DNA of 64,000 bases from Vreelandella subterranea. GTDB lineage: Bacteria; Pseudomonadota; Gammaproteobacteria; Pseudomonadales; Halomonadaceae. Below are positions 38,038 through 45,730 of this stretch, piece after piece. Each line of letters starts with the position of its first letter. Positions within the stretch are counted from its first letter, which is position 1. Below the pieces are notes generated by a model that was not told the DNA's origin, searched no databases, and saw nothing but the letters and a program-made list of their open reading frames with translations. The position numbers were made by a program, and so were the translations under genes. The stretch spans positions 62,001 through 126,000 of the forward strand of contig NZ_FOGS01000008.1 of assembly GCF_900111305.1 (NCBI RefSeq), written 5' to 3'.

Positions 38038-39561
38038 ATGTCACGGCTACCCTTTTATTTTATCGTCGGCCTATTGCTTGTCGCCGGTATTGCGATGAGT
38101 GTGCATCGCCACCTGCAGTTTGAAATCCCCTGGGTACCGAATGAGCAGCGCCAGGTCTGGGAAATTGAAGCCGTCATTACCTTTGATGCCCAGGGGGGGC
38201 CGGTAGAGGTTGATCTTGCGCTGCCGACCCAGCAGGCTGGGTATCGAATACTGACCGAGAACACGGCCTCTTCTGGCTACGGGCTGGCTTACCAGGCAAA
38301 TGAGACGGGTCGGCGTGCGGAATGGACGATTCGTGAAGCTGATGGCGAACAGCAGCTGTACTATTCCGTGCAAATGCTGGTATCGCCTGAGGCGCAAGCG
38401 CCGTCGCAGGCAGCCCCGGAACTGCCTCCCGCCGTCGAATGGGAAAGCCCTTACGACTCGGCGGCTGAGCAGCTTATTGATGAAGCCTGGGAGCGAAGCG
38501 CCAATAACGCCACCTTTGCCCGCGAGTTGATTCGCGATGTGAATGGTGAGCGACAGGATGAGAACGCCCGCCTTCTACTTGGCGAGATGGATCCTGCGCC
38601 GCTGGTTGTTCGCCTGCTTAACCAGGCGGAAGTGAAAGCCAGAGGCGTCAGCGGCTTGCTGCTTCAGGATGGACGTCGGCGGCAAACACTGAGCACCTGG
38701 ATTCAGGTATTCGATGAAAACGACGAAACATGGTCGCTTTTCCACCCCATTACCGGGGTCCAGGGCAAGCCAGACAACCTGTTGCTATGGGAAACCACCG
38801 GCGACGCTGTCCTGGAAGTACAAGGCGGGACAAACTCCCGGGTCAGTTTCTCGATGATGACCCATTATCAGCCCGCGTCCGCGGCGGTACGTAACCACAA
38901 CTCCAACGATACGCTGCTGAACTTCTCGATTCACAGCCTCCCGCTGGAGGAACAGGCGCTATTTCAAACCATTCTGCTTATTCCGATTGGCGCCCTGGTC
39001 GTCGTCTTCCTGCGCGTGCTGGTAGGCATCAAAACCTCGGGCACCTTCATGCCTGTGCTGATTGCTCTCGCCTTTATCCAGACCAGTCTGACAACCGGTT
39101 TGATTGGTTTTCTGCTGATCGTGTCGGTTGGTCTGATAATCCGTAATTACCTGTCTTATTTAAACTTGTTATTAGTTGCCAGGGTGTCGGCGGTGATTAT
39201 CACCGTCATTGCCATCATCTCGGTATTCTCGGTGCTGGCGTACCGAATGGGCTTGAACGCCGGGCTGACCATTACCTTCTTCCCAATGATCATTCTTGCC
39301 TGGACGATCGAGCGGATGTCGATCCTGTGGGAAGAAGAAGGTCCCAAGCAGGTCCTGATACAAGGGGGCGGCAGCCTGCTCACCGCCGTCATCGCCTTCC
39401 TGGCCATGAACAACCCATGGGTGCGCCATATCACCTTTAACTTCCTGGGGGTTCAGTTCATCCTGATGGCACTGATCCTGTTGCTGGGTAATTACACGGG
39501 TTATCGCCTGCTGGAACTGCGCCGCTTCAAGCCCATTACCGAGGAAGACAAGCCCTCATGA
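38038..39561 (+). CDS. Inactive transglutaminase fused to 7TM domain
   Basis: 507 residues: N-terminal membrane helix (~6-22), a periplasmic domain (~23-300) of the inactive-transglutaminase type, then about seven C-terminal membrane helices (from ~312; LFQTILLIPIGALVVVF, SGTFMPVLIALAFIQ, TGLIGFLLIVSVGLII and so on). Matches the Transglut_i_TM/7TM_transglut arrangement seen only next to a RimK-like ligase. Possibly a receptor or channel for the tagged product; function unproven. Overlaps the next gene by 4 bases (ATGA). Confidence 0.88.
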   Translation: MSRLPFYFIVGLLLVAGIAMSVHRHLQFEIPWVPNEQRQVWEIEAVITFDAQGGPVEVDLALPTQQAGYRILTENTASSGYGLAYQANETGRRAEWTIREADGEQQLYYSVQMLVSPEAQAPSQAAPELPPAVEWESPYDSAAEQLIDEAWERSANNATFARELIRDVNGERQDENARLLLGEMDPAPLVVRLLNQAEVKARGVSGLLLQDGRRRQTLSTWIQVFDENDETWSLFHPITGVQGKPDNLLLWETTGDAVLEVQGGTNSRVSFSMMTHYQPASAAVRNHNSNDTLLNFSIHSLPLEEQALFQTILLIPIGALVVVFLRVLVGIKTSGTFMPVLIALAFIQTSLTTGLIGFLLIVSVGLIIRNYLSYLNLLLVARVSAVIITVIAIISVFSVLAYRMGLNAGLTITFFPMIILAWTIERMSILWEEEGPKQVLIQGGGSLLTAVIAFLAMNNPWVRHITFNFLGVQFILMALILLLGNYTGYRLLELRRFKPITEEDKPS

Positions 39562-40556
39562 GCTGGCTGAGTAATTGGACATGGCCGTCGCAACTGCGTG
39601 ACAAAGGCATTATTGGCATGAACCGGCGTAACATCCGCTATATCGGGCGTTACAATAACCGGCGTCTTTACCCGTTGGTGGATGACAAGCTGAAAACCAA
39701 GCTGTTGGCGCAACGTTACGGGATTACCTCGCCGGCGTTAATCGGTACGGTGACGACCCAGTTTGGGGTCAAGCATATCGGCCAAATACTGTCAGGCCAT
39801 CATGGATTCGTGATCAAACCGGCCAAAGGCAGCGGCGGCAAGGGAATTCTGGTCATTGAAAAGATCGAGGGCGATGATTTCATCAAGCCTAGCGGGGCAC
39901 GCCTTTCGATCACCGATATCGAACGCCATGTGTCGAATATCCTGTCGGGGCTCTACTCGCTTGGCGGCTCACCCGACGTCGCCGTTGTCGAGACACTGAT
40001 CAACTTTGATGAAAGCCTGATGGCCTATACCTACGAAGGCGTCCCTGATATTCGTGTCATCGTTTTTAAAGGCTACCCCGTCATGGCCATGATGCGGCTC
40101 TCGACGGCGGCATCGGATGGCAAGGCCAACCTGCACCAGGGAGCTGTTGGCGTGGGGCTTAACATGGCAACGGGCGCCGCCCTACGCGGCGTGCAGTTTG
40201 ACCGCCCCTGCTTTGTTCATCCGGATACCGGGCACGACCTGGCAAGCCTGGTGGTCCCCCAATGGGAAACGCTGCTTAATCTGGCGGCGGGTTGTTACGA
40301 AATGACCGGACTGGGCTACCTGGGAACCGACATGGTGCTCGACCGCCAGCATGGCCCGATGTTGCTTGAGCTTAATGCCCGCCCCGGGCTTGCCATCCAG
40401 ATGACCAACGGTGAAGGGCTGCGCCGCCGCCTGGACCTTATCGAACGTCAGCCCGATGGTGTGCCTGCCGAGAAACGTGTGGCATTTGCGCAGCATCATT
40501 TTGCCCGCGTGAGTGAGTTGACTGACCCGGCTGACACGCCTCCAGCAAGCGCGTAA
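39558..40556 (+). CDS. Alpha-L-glutamate ligase-like (RimK-related) ATP-grasp protein
   Basis: 332 residues with an ATP-grasp fold: nucleotide-binding GFVIKPAKGSGGKGILV (~80-97), GVPDIRVIVFKGYPVMAMMR, and the Mg-binding LLELNARPGLAIQM near 275-290. The family is related to RimK, which adds glutamates to ribosomal S6, but the target in this subfamily is unknown. Third gene of a translationally coupled set with the 7TM and retropepsin-like proteins. Amide ligation of a small peptide or amino acid at the membrane is the likely chemistry. Confidence 0.9.
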   Translation: MSWLSNWTWPSQLRDKGIIGMNRRNIRYIGRYNNRRLYPLVDDKLKTKLLAQRYGITSPALIGTVTTQFGVKHIGQILSGHHGFVIKPAKGSGGKGILVIEKIEGDDFIKPSGARLSITDIERHVSNILSGLYSLGGSPDVAVVETLINFDESLMAYTYEGVPDIRVIVFKGYPVMAMMRLSTAASDGKANLHQGAVGVGLNMATGAALRGVQFDRPCFVHPDTGHDLASLVVPQWETLLNLAAGCYEMTGLGYLGTDMVLDRQHGPMLLELNARPGLAIQMTNGEGLRRRLDLIERQPDGVPAEKRVAFAQHHFARVSELTDPADTPPASA

Positions 40557-40604
40557 ACTACTTTTAGAGCGTGAACTGCGCTCACCCTGGTCAACGAGAC
40601 GTCT

Positions 40605-41054
40605 ATGACACATGCCAATGTGCTATTACAACAGGCAGAATCCCAGTGCCATACGCGGGGCGTGCGCTTTACGCCTATTCGGCGCCGTGTGCTTGAATTG
40701 ATCGCGCGTCATGGTGGCGGCTTAAAGGCCTATGACCTACTCGACAAGCTCTCCACGGAGCACGCGGCCGCTCGACCGCCGACGGTTTATCGTGCCCTCG
40801 AGTTCCTCATCGAGCAGGGACTGGTGCACCGCATCGAATCGCAAAACGCCTATGTTGCCTGCGCATGTCCGGAACACGCTCATGGCTTTCAGCTGCTTAT
40901 CTGTCGGCAGTGTGGTTACGTGGAAGAACTCCACCTGGATGAAATCAGCGATCAACTGGCCGCCCTCGCCCAGCGTCAAGGCTTCAATGTAGAGCGCCAG
41001 ACCATAGAATTACAGGGGCTATGCCAGCGTTGCCAACCCCATGATGAGTCGTGA
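40605..41054 (+). CDS. zur: Zinc uptake regulator Zur (Fur family)
   Basis: 149-residue zinc-sensing repressor. Fur-type winged helix ([22 protein letters not shown]), regulatory-site residues in [23 protein letters not shown], and a C-terminal CxxC (CQRC) structural zinc site. The [12 protein letters not shown] pattern distinguishes Zur from Fur. Its stop overlaps the hisI start (GTGA). No clear Zur box was seen in the 48 bases upstream. Confidence 0.92.
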   Translation: MTHANVLLQQAESQCHTRGVRFTPIRRRVLELIARHGGGLKAYDLLDKLSTEHAAARPPTVYRALEFLIEQGLVHRIESQNAYVACACPEHAHGFQLLICRQCGYVEELHLDEISDQLAALAQRQGFNVERQTIELQGLCQRCQPHDES

Positions 41055-41515
41055 ACATGTCCTCAGAAAATTCACTATTCAAAGACCTCGAGTCTGCATC
41101 CCCTGGGGATGCCCTTTGCTCTGTCACGGCGCTGCTCGATGCCGCCGCGTTTAATGCCGACGGCCTGATGCCTGCCATCGCCCAACAGCACGATACCGGC
41201 GAAGTGCTGATGATGGCCTGGATGAACCGCGACGCCCTGGAAGAAACGCTGCAAACGCAGCGGGTATGCTATTACTCGCGCTCACGAGGCAAGTTGTGGC
41301 GTAAAGGTGAGTCTTCCGGCCAACAGCAGCATCTGGTATCGGCAGCCCTCGACTGCGATGGCGACACGCTGTTGCTCCAGGTGGCGCAAACCGGGCCTGC
41401 CTGCCATACGGGGCGGCGGAGCTGCTTTTACCTGTCGCTTTCAAACGAAGGCGTGACGGTCAACAGCGAGCCCCTTATTGACCCCGCTGAGCTCTACGCC
41501 AAGTCATCGCCATGA
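41051..41515 (+). CDS. hisI: Phosphoribosyl-AMP cyclohydrolase HisI
   Basis: Third step of histidine synthesis; 154 residues, monofunctional (no HisE domain). Active-site residues present: [15 protein letters not shown], the metal-binding [12 protein letters not shown] and CHTGRRSCF, with all three zinc cysteines. Start GTG 41051 overlaps the zur stop; ATG 41057 is the alternative. Coupling to zur suggests zinc control, as HisI is a known target of zinc-sparing duplication, although this copy keeps its zinc ligands. Whether another hisI exists outside the window is unknown. Confidence 0.92.
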   Translation: MNMSSENSLFKDLESASPGDALCSVTALLDAAAFNADGLMPAIAQQHDTGEVLMMAWMNRDALEETLQTQRVCYYSRSRGKLWRKGESSGQQQHLVSAALDCDGDTLLLQVAQTGPACHTGRRSCFYLSLSNEGVTVNSEPLIDPAELYAKSSP

Positions 41516-41835
41516 AGACTTGGCTTAATGGCGTGCGTTGGCTGCTCGGTCAATGCCTGGTCATTATGGTGCGCATTTACCAATATACGTTAAGCCCCCT
41601 GCTCGGCCCACGCTGTCGCTTTTGGCCAAGCTGTTCCTCCTATGCCATCGAAGCCATCCAGGTCCACGGACCGTTCAAAGGCAGTTGGATGGCCATGAAG
41701 CGTATTTTAAAATGTCACCCGGGCAGCAGCGGGGGCATGGATCCTGTTCCCGGCGGGCGCAGTGAAGCCCTATGCCGGGAAGACGAAGGCCATGCCGGCG
41801 CTGTTGATCATCATCGCTCCCGGCGTGATTGTTAA
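41512..41835 (+). CDS. yidD: Membrane protein insertion efficiency factor YidD
   Basis: 107 residues with the YidD core: amphipathic N-terminus, then [27 protein letters not shown] and [17 protein letters not shown]. Assists YidC-dependent membrane insertion. It normally sits in rpmH-rnpA-yidD-yidC; here it is coupled to hisI by an ATGA overlap. The last ~25 residues are an acidic/His-rich tail. Its end overlaps the convergent sufE by 4 bases. Confidence 0.93.
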   Translation: MKTWLNGVRWLLGQCLVIMVRIYQYTLSPLLGPRCRFWPSCSSYAIEAIQVHGPFKGSWMAMKRILKCHPGSSGGMDPVPGGRSEALCREDEGHAGAVDHHRSRRDC

Positions 41836-42251
41836 GCGCTTTGCCGGGCAACCTGGTAAATACGCTCCAGCATGGCATGCAAGCCGTTGCTCCGCGTTGG
41901 CGACAAGTGTTTGTCCAGCCCCAGGTCCGTCATGAAATGCGGCTCTGTACTACGTACTTCTTCGGCGGTTCTTTCGCTGTAGATACGCAGCAGCACGGCA
42001 ATCAATCCTGATACTATCGCCGCATCAGAGGTCGCCTTGAAGATCAGCTTGTCGTCCTGCGCTTCGTGGTGCATCCACACGTTCGACTGACATCCCTGAA
42101 TCTTAAACTCATCTGTTTTCCACTCGTCGGGGAAAGCGGGTAGCTGTTTGCCCATATCGATGATGTATTGATAACGGTCCATCCAGTTATCAAACATGTC
42201 GAACTCTTCGATCAGTTCCTGCTGGGCTAACTCGGCACCGGACGTGGTCAT
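41832..42251 (-). CDS. sufE: SufE family cysteine desulfuration protein
   Basis: Sulfur acceptor for a cysteine desulfurase (SufS or CsdA); 139 residues with the acceptor cysteine in [11 protein letters not shown] and the SufE C-terminal [18 protein letters not shown]. No sufS is next to it, so the partner is elsewhere; CsdE is the alternative name. Overlaps yidD convergently by 4 bases; the recombinase gene lies upstream. Confidence 0.92.
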   Translation of the reverse strand: MTTSGAELAQQELIEEFDMFDNWMDRYQYIIDMGKQLPAFPDEWKTDEFKIQGCQSNVWMHHEAQDDKLIFKATSDAAIVSGLIAVLLRIYSERTAEEVRSTEPHFMTDLGLDKHLSPTRSNGLHAMLERIYQVARQSA

Positions 42252-42290
42252 GGTGATTCCTTTAGCGTTGGTGTCACGAAATTCGGCCCA

Positions 42291-43448
42291 TTATAACGTC
42301 TCAACGTCGTCTTGGGTGGCTCTCGGCTCAATCTGGTGGCGTTGCTGTTCCTGGTGCCACTCGATGGCTTCGTTGTGCAGATAGCGCGCGGTGGTATCCA
42401 GGCGCGAGTGGCGGGCGCTGTCGGCCAAATGCCGCAGGCTGATGCCTGCCTGGGCTTGATGGGTAATCGATGTATGGCGCAACCAGTGAGGCGTTGCCCG
42501 GCGCAACGCCTCAATGTAAACAGGGTTGCCATCAGCCGCTTCCAGTGCGCTGGCTGCTTCGCTGAAAGTCTCACGTATCAGGCGATAAAGCTGGTTATGA
42601 CCAATCCCCCGCTTCTTGTCCAGGGCGCGAATGACGGGCGTATCGTCTTGATGTTCCGGCGTGGGCGAAAGCCCCAGGGCCTGCCGCCATTCGGCCAGGC
42701 ATTCCAGCATGTCAGCCGGGAGAGGAATGCGGGCCATCTTATTGCCCTTGCCGACGACGGACCACCACCAGCGCCCTTCGCTTCGCTCAAAGTCACCCAT
42801 ACGGGCCTCGGCCATTTCACTCACCCTGGGGGCCAGCAGGTACGCAAAGCCAAAGATGAACCGCCGTCTGGCCACTTCGTAACGGTTGCGTTCGCCCTCC
42901 TCCGCTGACTGGTTAAGCCACTGCCAGAGCCACTCCCATAACTCCCGCTCCAGGTAGCGCTCTATGCGCGGCGCCTGGTTGCTCATGCGGCGTGATTTAT
43001 CGCGCATCAGGCGAAACGGATTGTGGCGCACCCACCCTGCTTCAACCAGCCAGCTGAACAACCCCTGAAGAATAACCAGGCTTTGCCGACGGCTGGCCGG
43101 TGAAAGTCCACCCCGGAACGGGCGCCATTGTGGGTGATGCCGGGGCTTGGTAGGCCCCACCCAATAGGTACTTGGCTGTGGGTCGGCAAGAAACTGTTCG
43201 AAGTGACGCAGCATGTCACGGTTGACCTGGTCAAGCGTCATGTTCTGGGTATTCAGCCACAACAGCAGGCGCTCGGCTTCCCGGCGATAACACTTCCAGG
43301 TTTGCGGGCTTTCCTGGTATTCGGCGAGCCACGCCGCGACCGCCTCCACGTCCGTGCTGGCGGTAATATGCGGCAGCACGGGCGAGCCACCGAGGCTTTC
43401 CAGCGGCGATATCGGGTTGGCGATAGCGGTATTATCCCACGTTTCCAT
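42291..43448 (-). CDS. Tyrosine recombinase (TnpS-like, orphan)
   Basis: 385 residues with an N-terminal SAM-like core-binding domain (~30-145) and a C-terminal catalytic domain. All active-site residues are seen: Arg208 (APRVSEM), Lys (GKGNK, 234/237), His321-x-x-Arg324 (HWLRH), His347 (SARHSR) and Tyr356 (TARYLH), so the enzyme should be active. It is divergent from a KfrA_N-type protein with a repeat-rich 263-bp gap between them, which matches tnpS/tnpT of Tn4651-family transposons. No phage genes, transposase or tRNA attachment site adjoin. Its mRNA leader is a purine-rich repeat ending in GAGGAGAAGAG before the ATG. Confidence 0.9.
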   Translation of the reverse strand: METWDNTAIANPISPLESLGGSPVLPHITASTDVEAVAAWLAEYQESPQTWKCYRREAERLLLWLNTQNMTLDQVNRDMLRHFEQFLADPQPSTYWVGPTKPRHHPQWRPFRGGLSPASRRQSLVILQGLFSWLVEAGWVRHNPFRLMRDKSRRMSNQAPRIERYLERELWEWLWQWLNQSAEEGERNRYEVARRRFIFGFAYLLAPRVSEMAEARMGDFERSEGRWWWSVVGKGNKMARIPLPADMLECLAEWRQALGLSPTPEHQDDTPVIRALDKKRGIGHNQLYRLIRETFSEAASALEAADGNPVYIEALRRATPHWLRHTSITHQAQAGISLRHLADSARHSRLDTTARYLHNEAIEWHQEQQRHQIEPRATQDDVETL

Positions 43449-43483
43449 TGACGTCTCTTCTCCTCTCTCACCCTGCTATTTTC

Positions 43484-43511
43484 CTCTTCCCTCTTCCCTC
43501 TTCCCTCTTCT
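43484..43511 (-). repeat. Heptameric purine repeat in the recombinase leader
   Basis: Four copies (last one imperfect) of CTCTTCC on the + strand, i.e. GGAAGAG on the recombinase mRNA. Each resembles a Shine-Dalgarno core, so the tract could act as a ribosome standby site, or be a slippage-prone repeat. It lies about 36-63 bases upstream of the recombinase ATG. Confidence 0.85.
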
Positions 43512-43570
43512 CTCTCCTCATCTTCCTTCTTGTTCGCGCCAGTTGCTGATAAGTCTGCCTTTTACCCTTT

Positions 43571-43606
43571 ATAAATTCAAGATAATACGTGTAATCTTGA
43601 ATTTAT
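43571..43606. other. Candidate recombination core site: 13-bp inverted repeats with 10-bp spacer
   Basis: ATAAATTCAAGAT (43571-43583), spacer AATACGTGTA, ATCTTGAATTTAT (43594-43606). The arms are perfect reverse complements and the spacer is asymmetric, the form expected of a tyrosine-recombinase core (two recombinase sites around a strand-exchange region). It is 123 bp from the recombinase start. An operator for the KfrA_N protein is the alternative. Confidence 0.6.
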
Positions 43607-43625
43607 TGTATTTAAGATAAATAAA

Positions 43626-43646
43626 TTACGTTTTACGTATTACGTA
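43626..43646 (+). repeat. Three 7-bp iterons between recombinase and KfrA-like gene
   Basis: TTACGTT-TTACGTA-TTACGTA at exact 7-bp spacing; the third is part of the 12-bp palindrome TATTACGTAATA (43638-43649). Located 20 bp from the core inverted repeat and 66 bp before the KfrA-like start; likely binding sites for the accessory protein. Confidence 0.7.
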
Positions 43647-43711
43647 ATATTGCCTTGTATCGCCACGAGAGGGATAATCACGGTCATTCCAACCCTGCAA
43701 GGAGCCCGCCA

Positions 43712-44758
43712 ATGGCACGCAGCGGCATTCAATACCAGGATGTACAACAGGCCATCGATACACTGCTTAGCCGAGGCGATACGCCTAGCGTTCAGCGCAT
43801 TCGCGAAGTACTCGGCACGGGGAGCTTTACCACCATCAGTGAACACTTTCGCCAGTGGCGACTTGACCGGGAGCAGAACCGCGATATCCCTCCTCCCAAG
43901 GGCGTACCGGAATCTGTGGTCAGTGCTGCCAGCGAACTATGGAAGGACGCCATGGAAGCGGCGCACGATGCGTTACGCCATTATCGCGAGGAAGCCGACC
44001 GCCAGGTCGAAGCGGCACAGCTCGAGGCCAGCGAGGCCGACCAGCGGGCCGCCAATGCGGAGCAGCGTGAAAGCGCCCTGGCAGAATATCTGCGTCATAC
44101 AGAGACGCGCGTCGAGGCGCTTAGCCGAGACCTGGCGGCCAGCCAAGCGGATGAAGTGCAGTGGCGGACCCAGGCAAAGGAAGCGCGTGACGCAGTGGGC
44201 AAATGGCAGGCCGCCCATGAACGCGCCCAGCAAGACATAGCCGAGCGCCAGGCACAGCATGCCGATCAACTCAGCCAACAGCAGGCCGAATGGCAGGCGC
44301 GCCTGACCCAGGAAGAGCAGCGCCATGAAGCTGCCGAAGACCGGTTGATGAGCCTGCTGGACAGCGCCCGACAGGAACGGGCACAGGAAGAAAGCGCCTA
44401 CCAGCAACGTCTGAAACAGGCTGATAAACGTAACGAGGCGTTGGCCGAAGAGGTTAAAACGCTGGAAAAATCAATCCATCAGTATCAGTTGGAGGCACAT
44501 GCCCAGCAGCAGGCTTATCAGCAGCTGCAAGCCGCACTGGAAGACCTTCAACAGCGCCACGACGAGGTGATCAAAAAGCTTGCCAGCGCAGAAACGGCGT
44601 TAGCCGAAGAAACACGGCAACATGATGCTCGCGAAAAGGCCTGGCAGGAACAGCTTTGGTCCAGAATGGACGCCATGCAACGGCAGCTAACCGATCTGCC
44701 GACATCACTGGCGCGCGACCAGAATGGTGAGCACGAAGATAAAAATAGCCGTGACTAG
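43712..44758 (+). CDS. KfrA_N-domain coiled-coil DNA-binding protein (TnpT-like)
   Basis: 348 residues. The N-terminal domain (2-~52; GIQYQDVQQAIDTLLSRG and EVLGTGSFTTISEHFRQWR) is the helix-turn-helix of plasmid KfrA-type proteins; the rest (~75-330) is nearly unbroken coiled coil rich in Glu, Gln, Ala and Arg. The same plan is found in TnpT, the helper of the TnpS recombinase. ATG 43712 is set by AAGGAG at 43699-43704; a longer frame exists upstream but runs through the repeat region. Plasmid KfrA proteins repress their own promoter, so autoregulation through the repeats upstream is plausible. Confidence 0.87.
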   Translation: MARSGIQYQDVQQAIDTLLSRGDTPSVQRIREVLGTGSFTTISEHFRQWRLDREQNRDIPPPKGVPESVVSAASELWKDAMEAAHDALRHYREEADRQVEAAQLEASEADQRAANAEQRESALAEYLRHTETRVEALSRDLAASQADEVQWRTQAKEARDAVGKWQAAHERAQQDIAERQAQHADQLSQQQAEWQARLTQEEQRHEAAEDRLMSLLDSARQERAQEESAYQQRLKQADKRNEALAEEVKTLEKSIHQYQLEAHAQQQAYQQLQAALEDLQQRHDEVIKKLASAETALAEETRQHDAREKAWQEQLWSRMDAMQRQLTDLPTSLARDQNGEHEDKNSRD

Positions 44759-44784
44759 ACGGCTAGCATCAATGGGCGCAGACG

Positions 44785-44809
44785 AAAAATGCCCAGCAAG
44801 GGCTGGGCA
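44785..44809 (-). terminator. Rho-independent terminator of nfuA
   Basis: TGCCCAGC and GCTGGGCA form an 8-bp stem with a 4-base loop, followed on the minus strand by five Ts. It sits 27 bp beyond the nfuA stop. Confidence 0.85.
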
Positions 44810-44835
44810 TCATCATCTTGGCGGAACGCTATTGA

Positions 44836-45459
44836 TTAGCGATAGTAGGCGTTGGTGGTGTCCGAGTGGTCGGTCACATCGCGAATGCCGCCAAGCTCGG
44901 GAATACGCTCCATGAGCGTTTTTTCAACGCCATCCTTGAGGGTCAGGTCGACGGCCGCACAGCCCTGGCAGCCACCGCCGAAGGCCAGTACCGCCATGTT
45001 TTGCTCGGTCAGTTCGACCAGTTTGACTTCGCCGCCGTGAGAGGCCAGGCCAGGATTGATTTCGCTGTACAGGACATAGTTGACGCGGTCTTCCAGCGGA
45101 CTGTCCGCGTTGACCTTGGGCATCTTGGCGTTTGGTGCCTTGATGGTCAGCTGACCGCCCATGCGGTCGGCGTTAAAGTCGACCACGGCTTCCTCAAGGA
45201 ACGCCAGGCTGTTCTTGTCGAGAAACACGTTGATCTTCTCGAGTTCCAGCTTTTCGTCAGTCGGCTCTTCTTCGCCCGGGCGGCAATAGGCCAAACACGT
45301 TTCGGCGTAGGGCGTGCCCGGCTGGGTGATGAAAATGCGCACAGCGATGCCCTCGACGTTCTGCTTTTCCAGCAATTCCGCCAGATAATCCTGTGCACTG
45401 TTGGTAATATCAATACCTTGGGTATCGACCTTGGTTTCTGCTTCTGCTGTCGTGGTCAT
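44836..45459 (-). CDS. nfuA: Fe-S biogenesis protein NfuA
   Basis: Iron-sulfur carrier that delivers [4Fe-4S] clusters. 207 residues: N-terminal degenerate A-type domain (~8-105; [10 protein letters not shown] keeps some cysteines) and C-terminal Nfu domain with the cluster-binding [15 protein letters not shown]. Start ATG 45459 has GGAGG upstream; the frame continues 14 codons further without homology. Confidence 0.94.
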   Translation of the reverse strand: MTTTAEAETKVDTQGIDITNSAQDYLAELLEKQNVEGIAVRIFITQPGTPYAETCLAYCRPGEEEPTDEKLELEKINVFLDKNSLAFLEEAVVDFNADRMGGQLTIKAPNAKMPKVNADSPLEDRVNYVLYSEINPGLASHGGEVKLVELTEQNMAVLAFGGGCQGCAAVDLTLKDGVEKTLMERIPELGGIRDVTDHSDTTNAYYR

Positions 45460-45730
45460 GAGGGCTGTTTTCCTCCCGTGGCAGTGGCGGCGCCACTTCA
45501 CATGTCATTTTGTGTCTATGGTAAGCAAAACAGCGCGCCGACACAATCCCGACTGTTTTACTAGGCTATTTCCGGTGTATTGTTAATGGGGCCTATGGCA
45601 TTCATAAACAATACATTGCTGCCCCGCCTGGCACCCTTTGTTATCATAGTGCGCCGTTGGTTCATTTGAACGGCGATTGCCGACGATAAAAAACCTTTTT
45701 TGACTGTGACGCTGGAGACATCCCCCTGCC

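Noticed and set aside
42291..43448. Prophage integrase
   Set aside because: No phage genes, tRNA target or direct-repeat attachment ends nearby; the divergent KfrA-like partner argues for a resolvase module.
45460..45730. Possible cobalamin riboswitch before metH
   Set aside because: No B12-box-like sequence or matching stem set was recognised.
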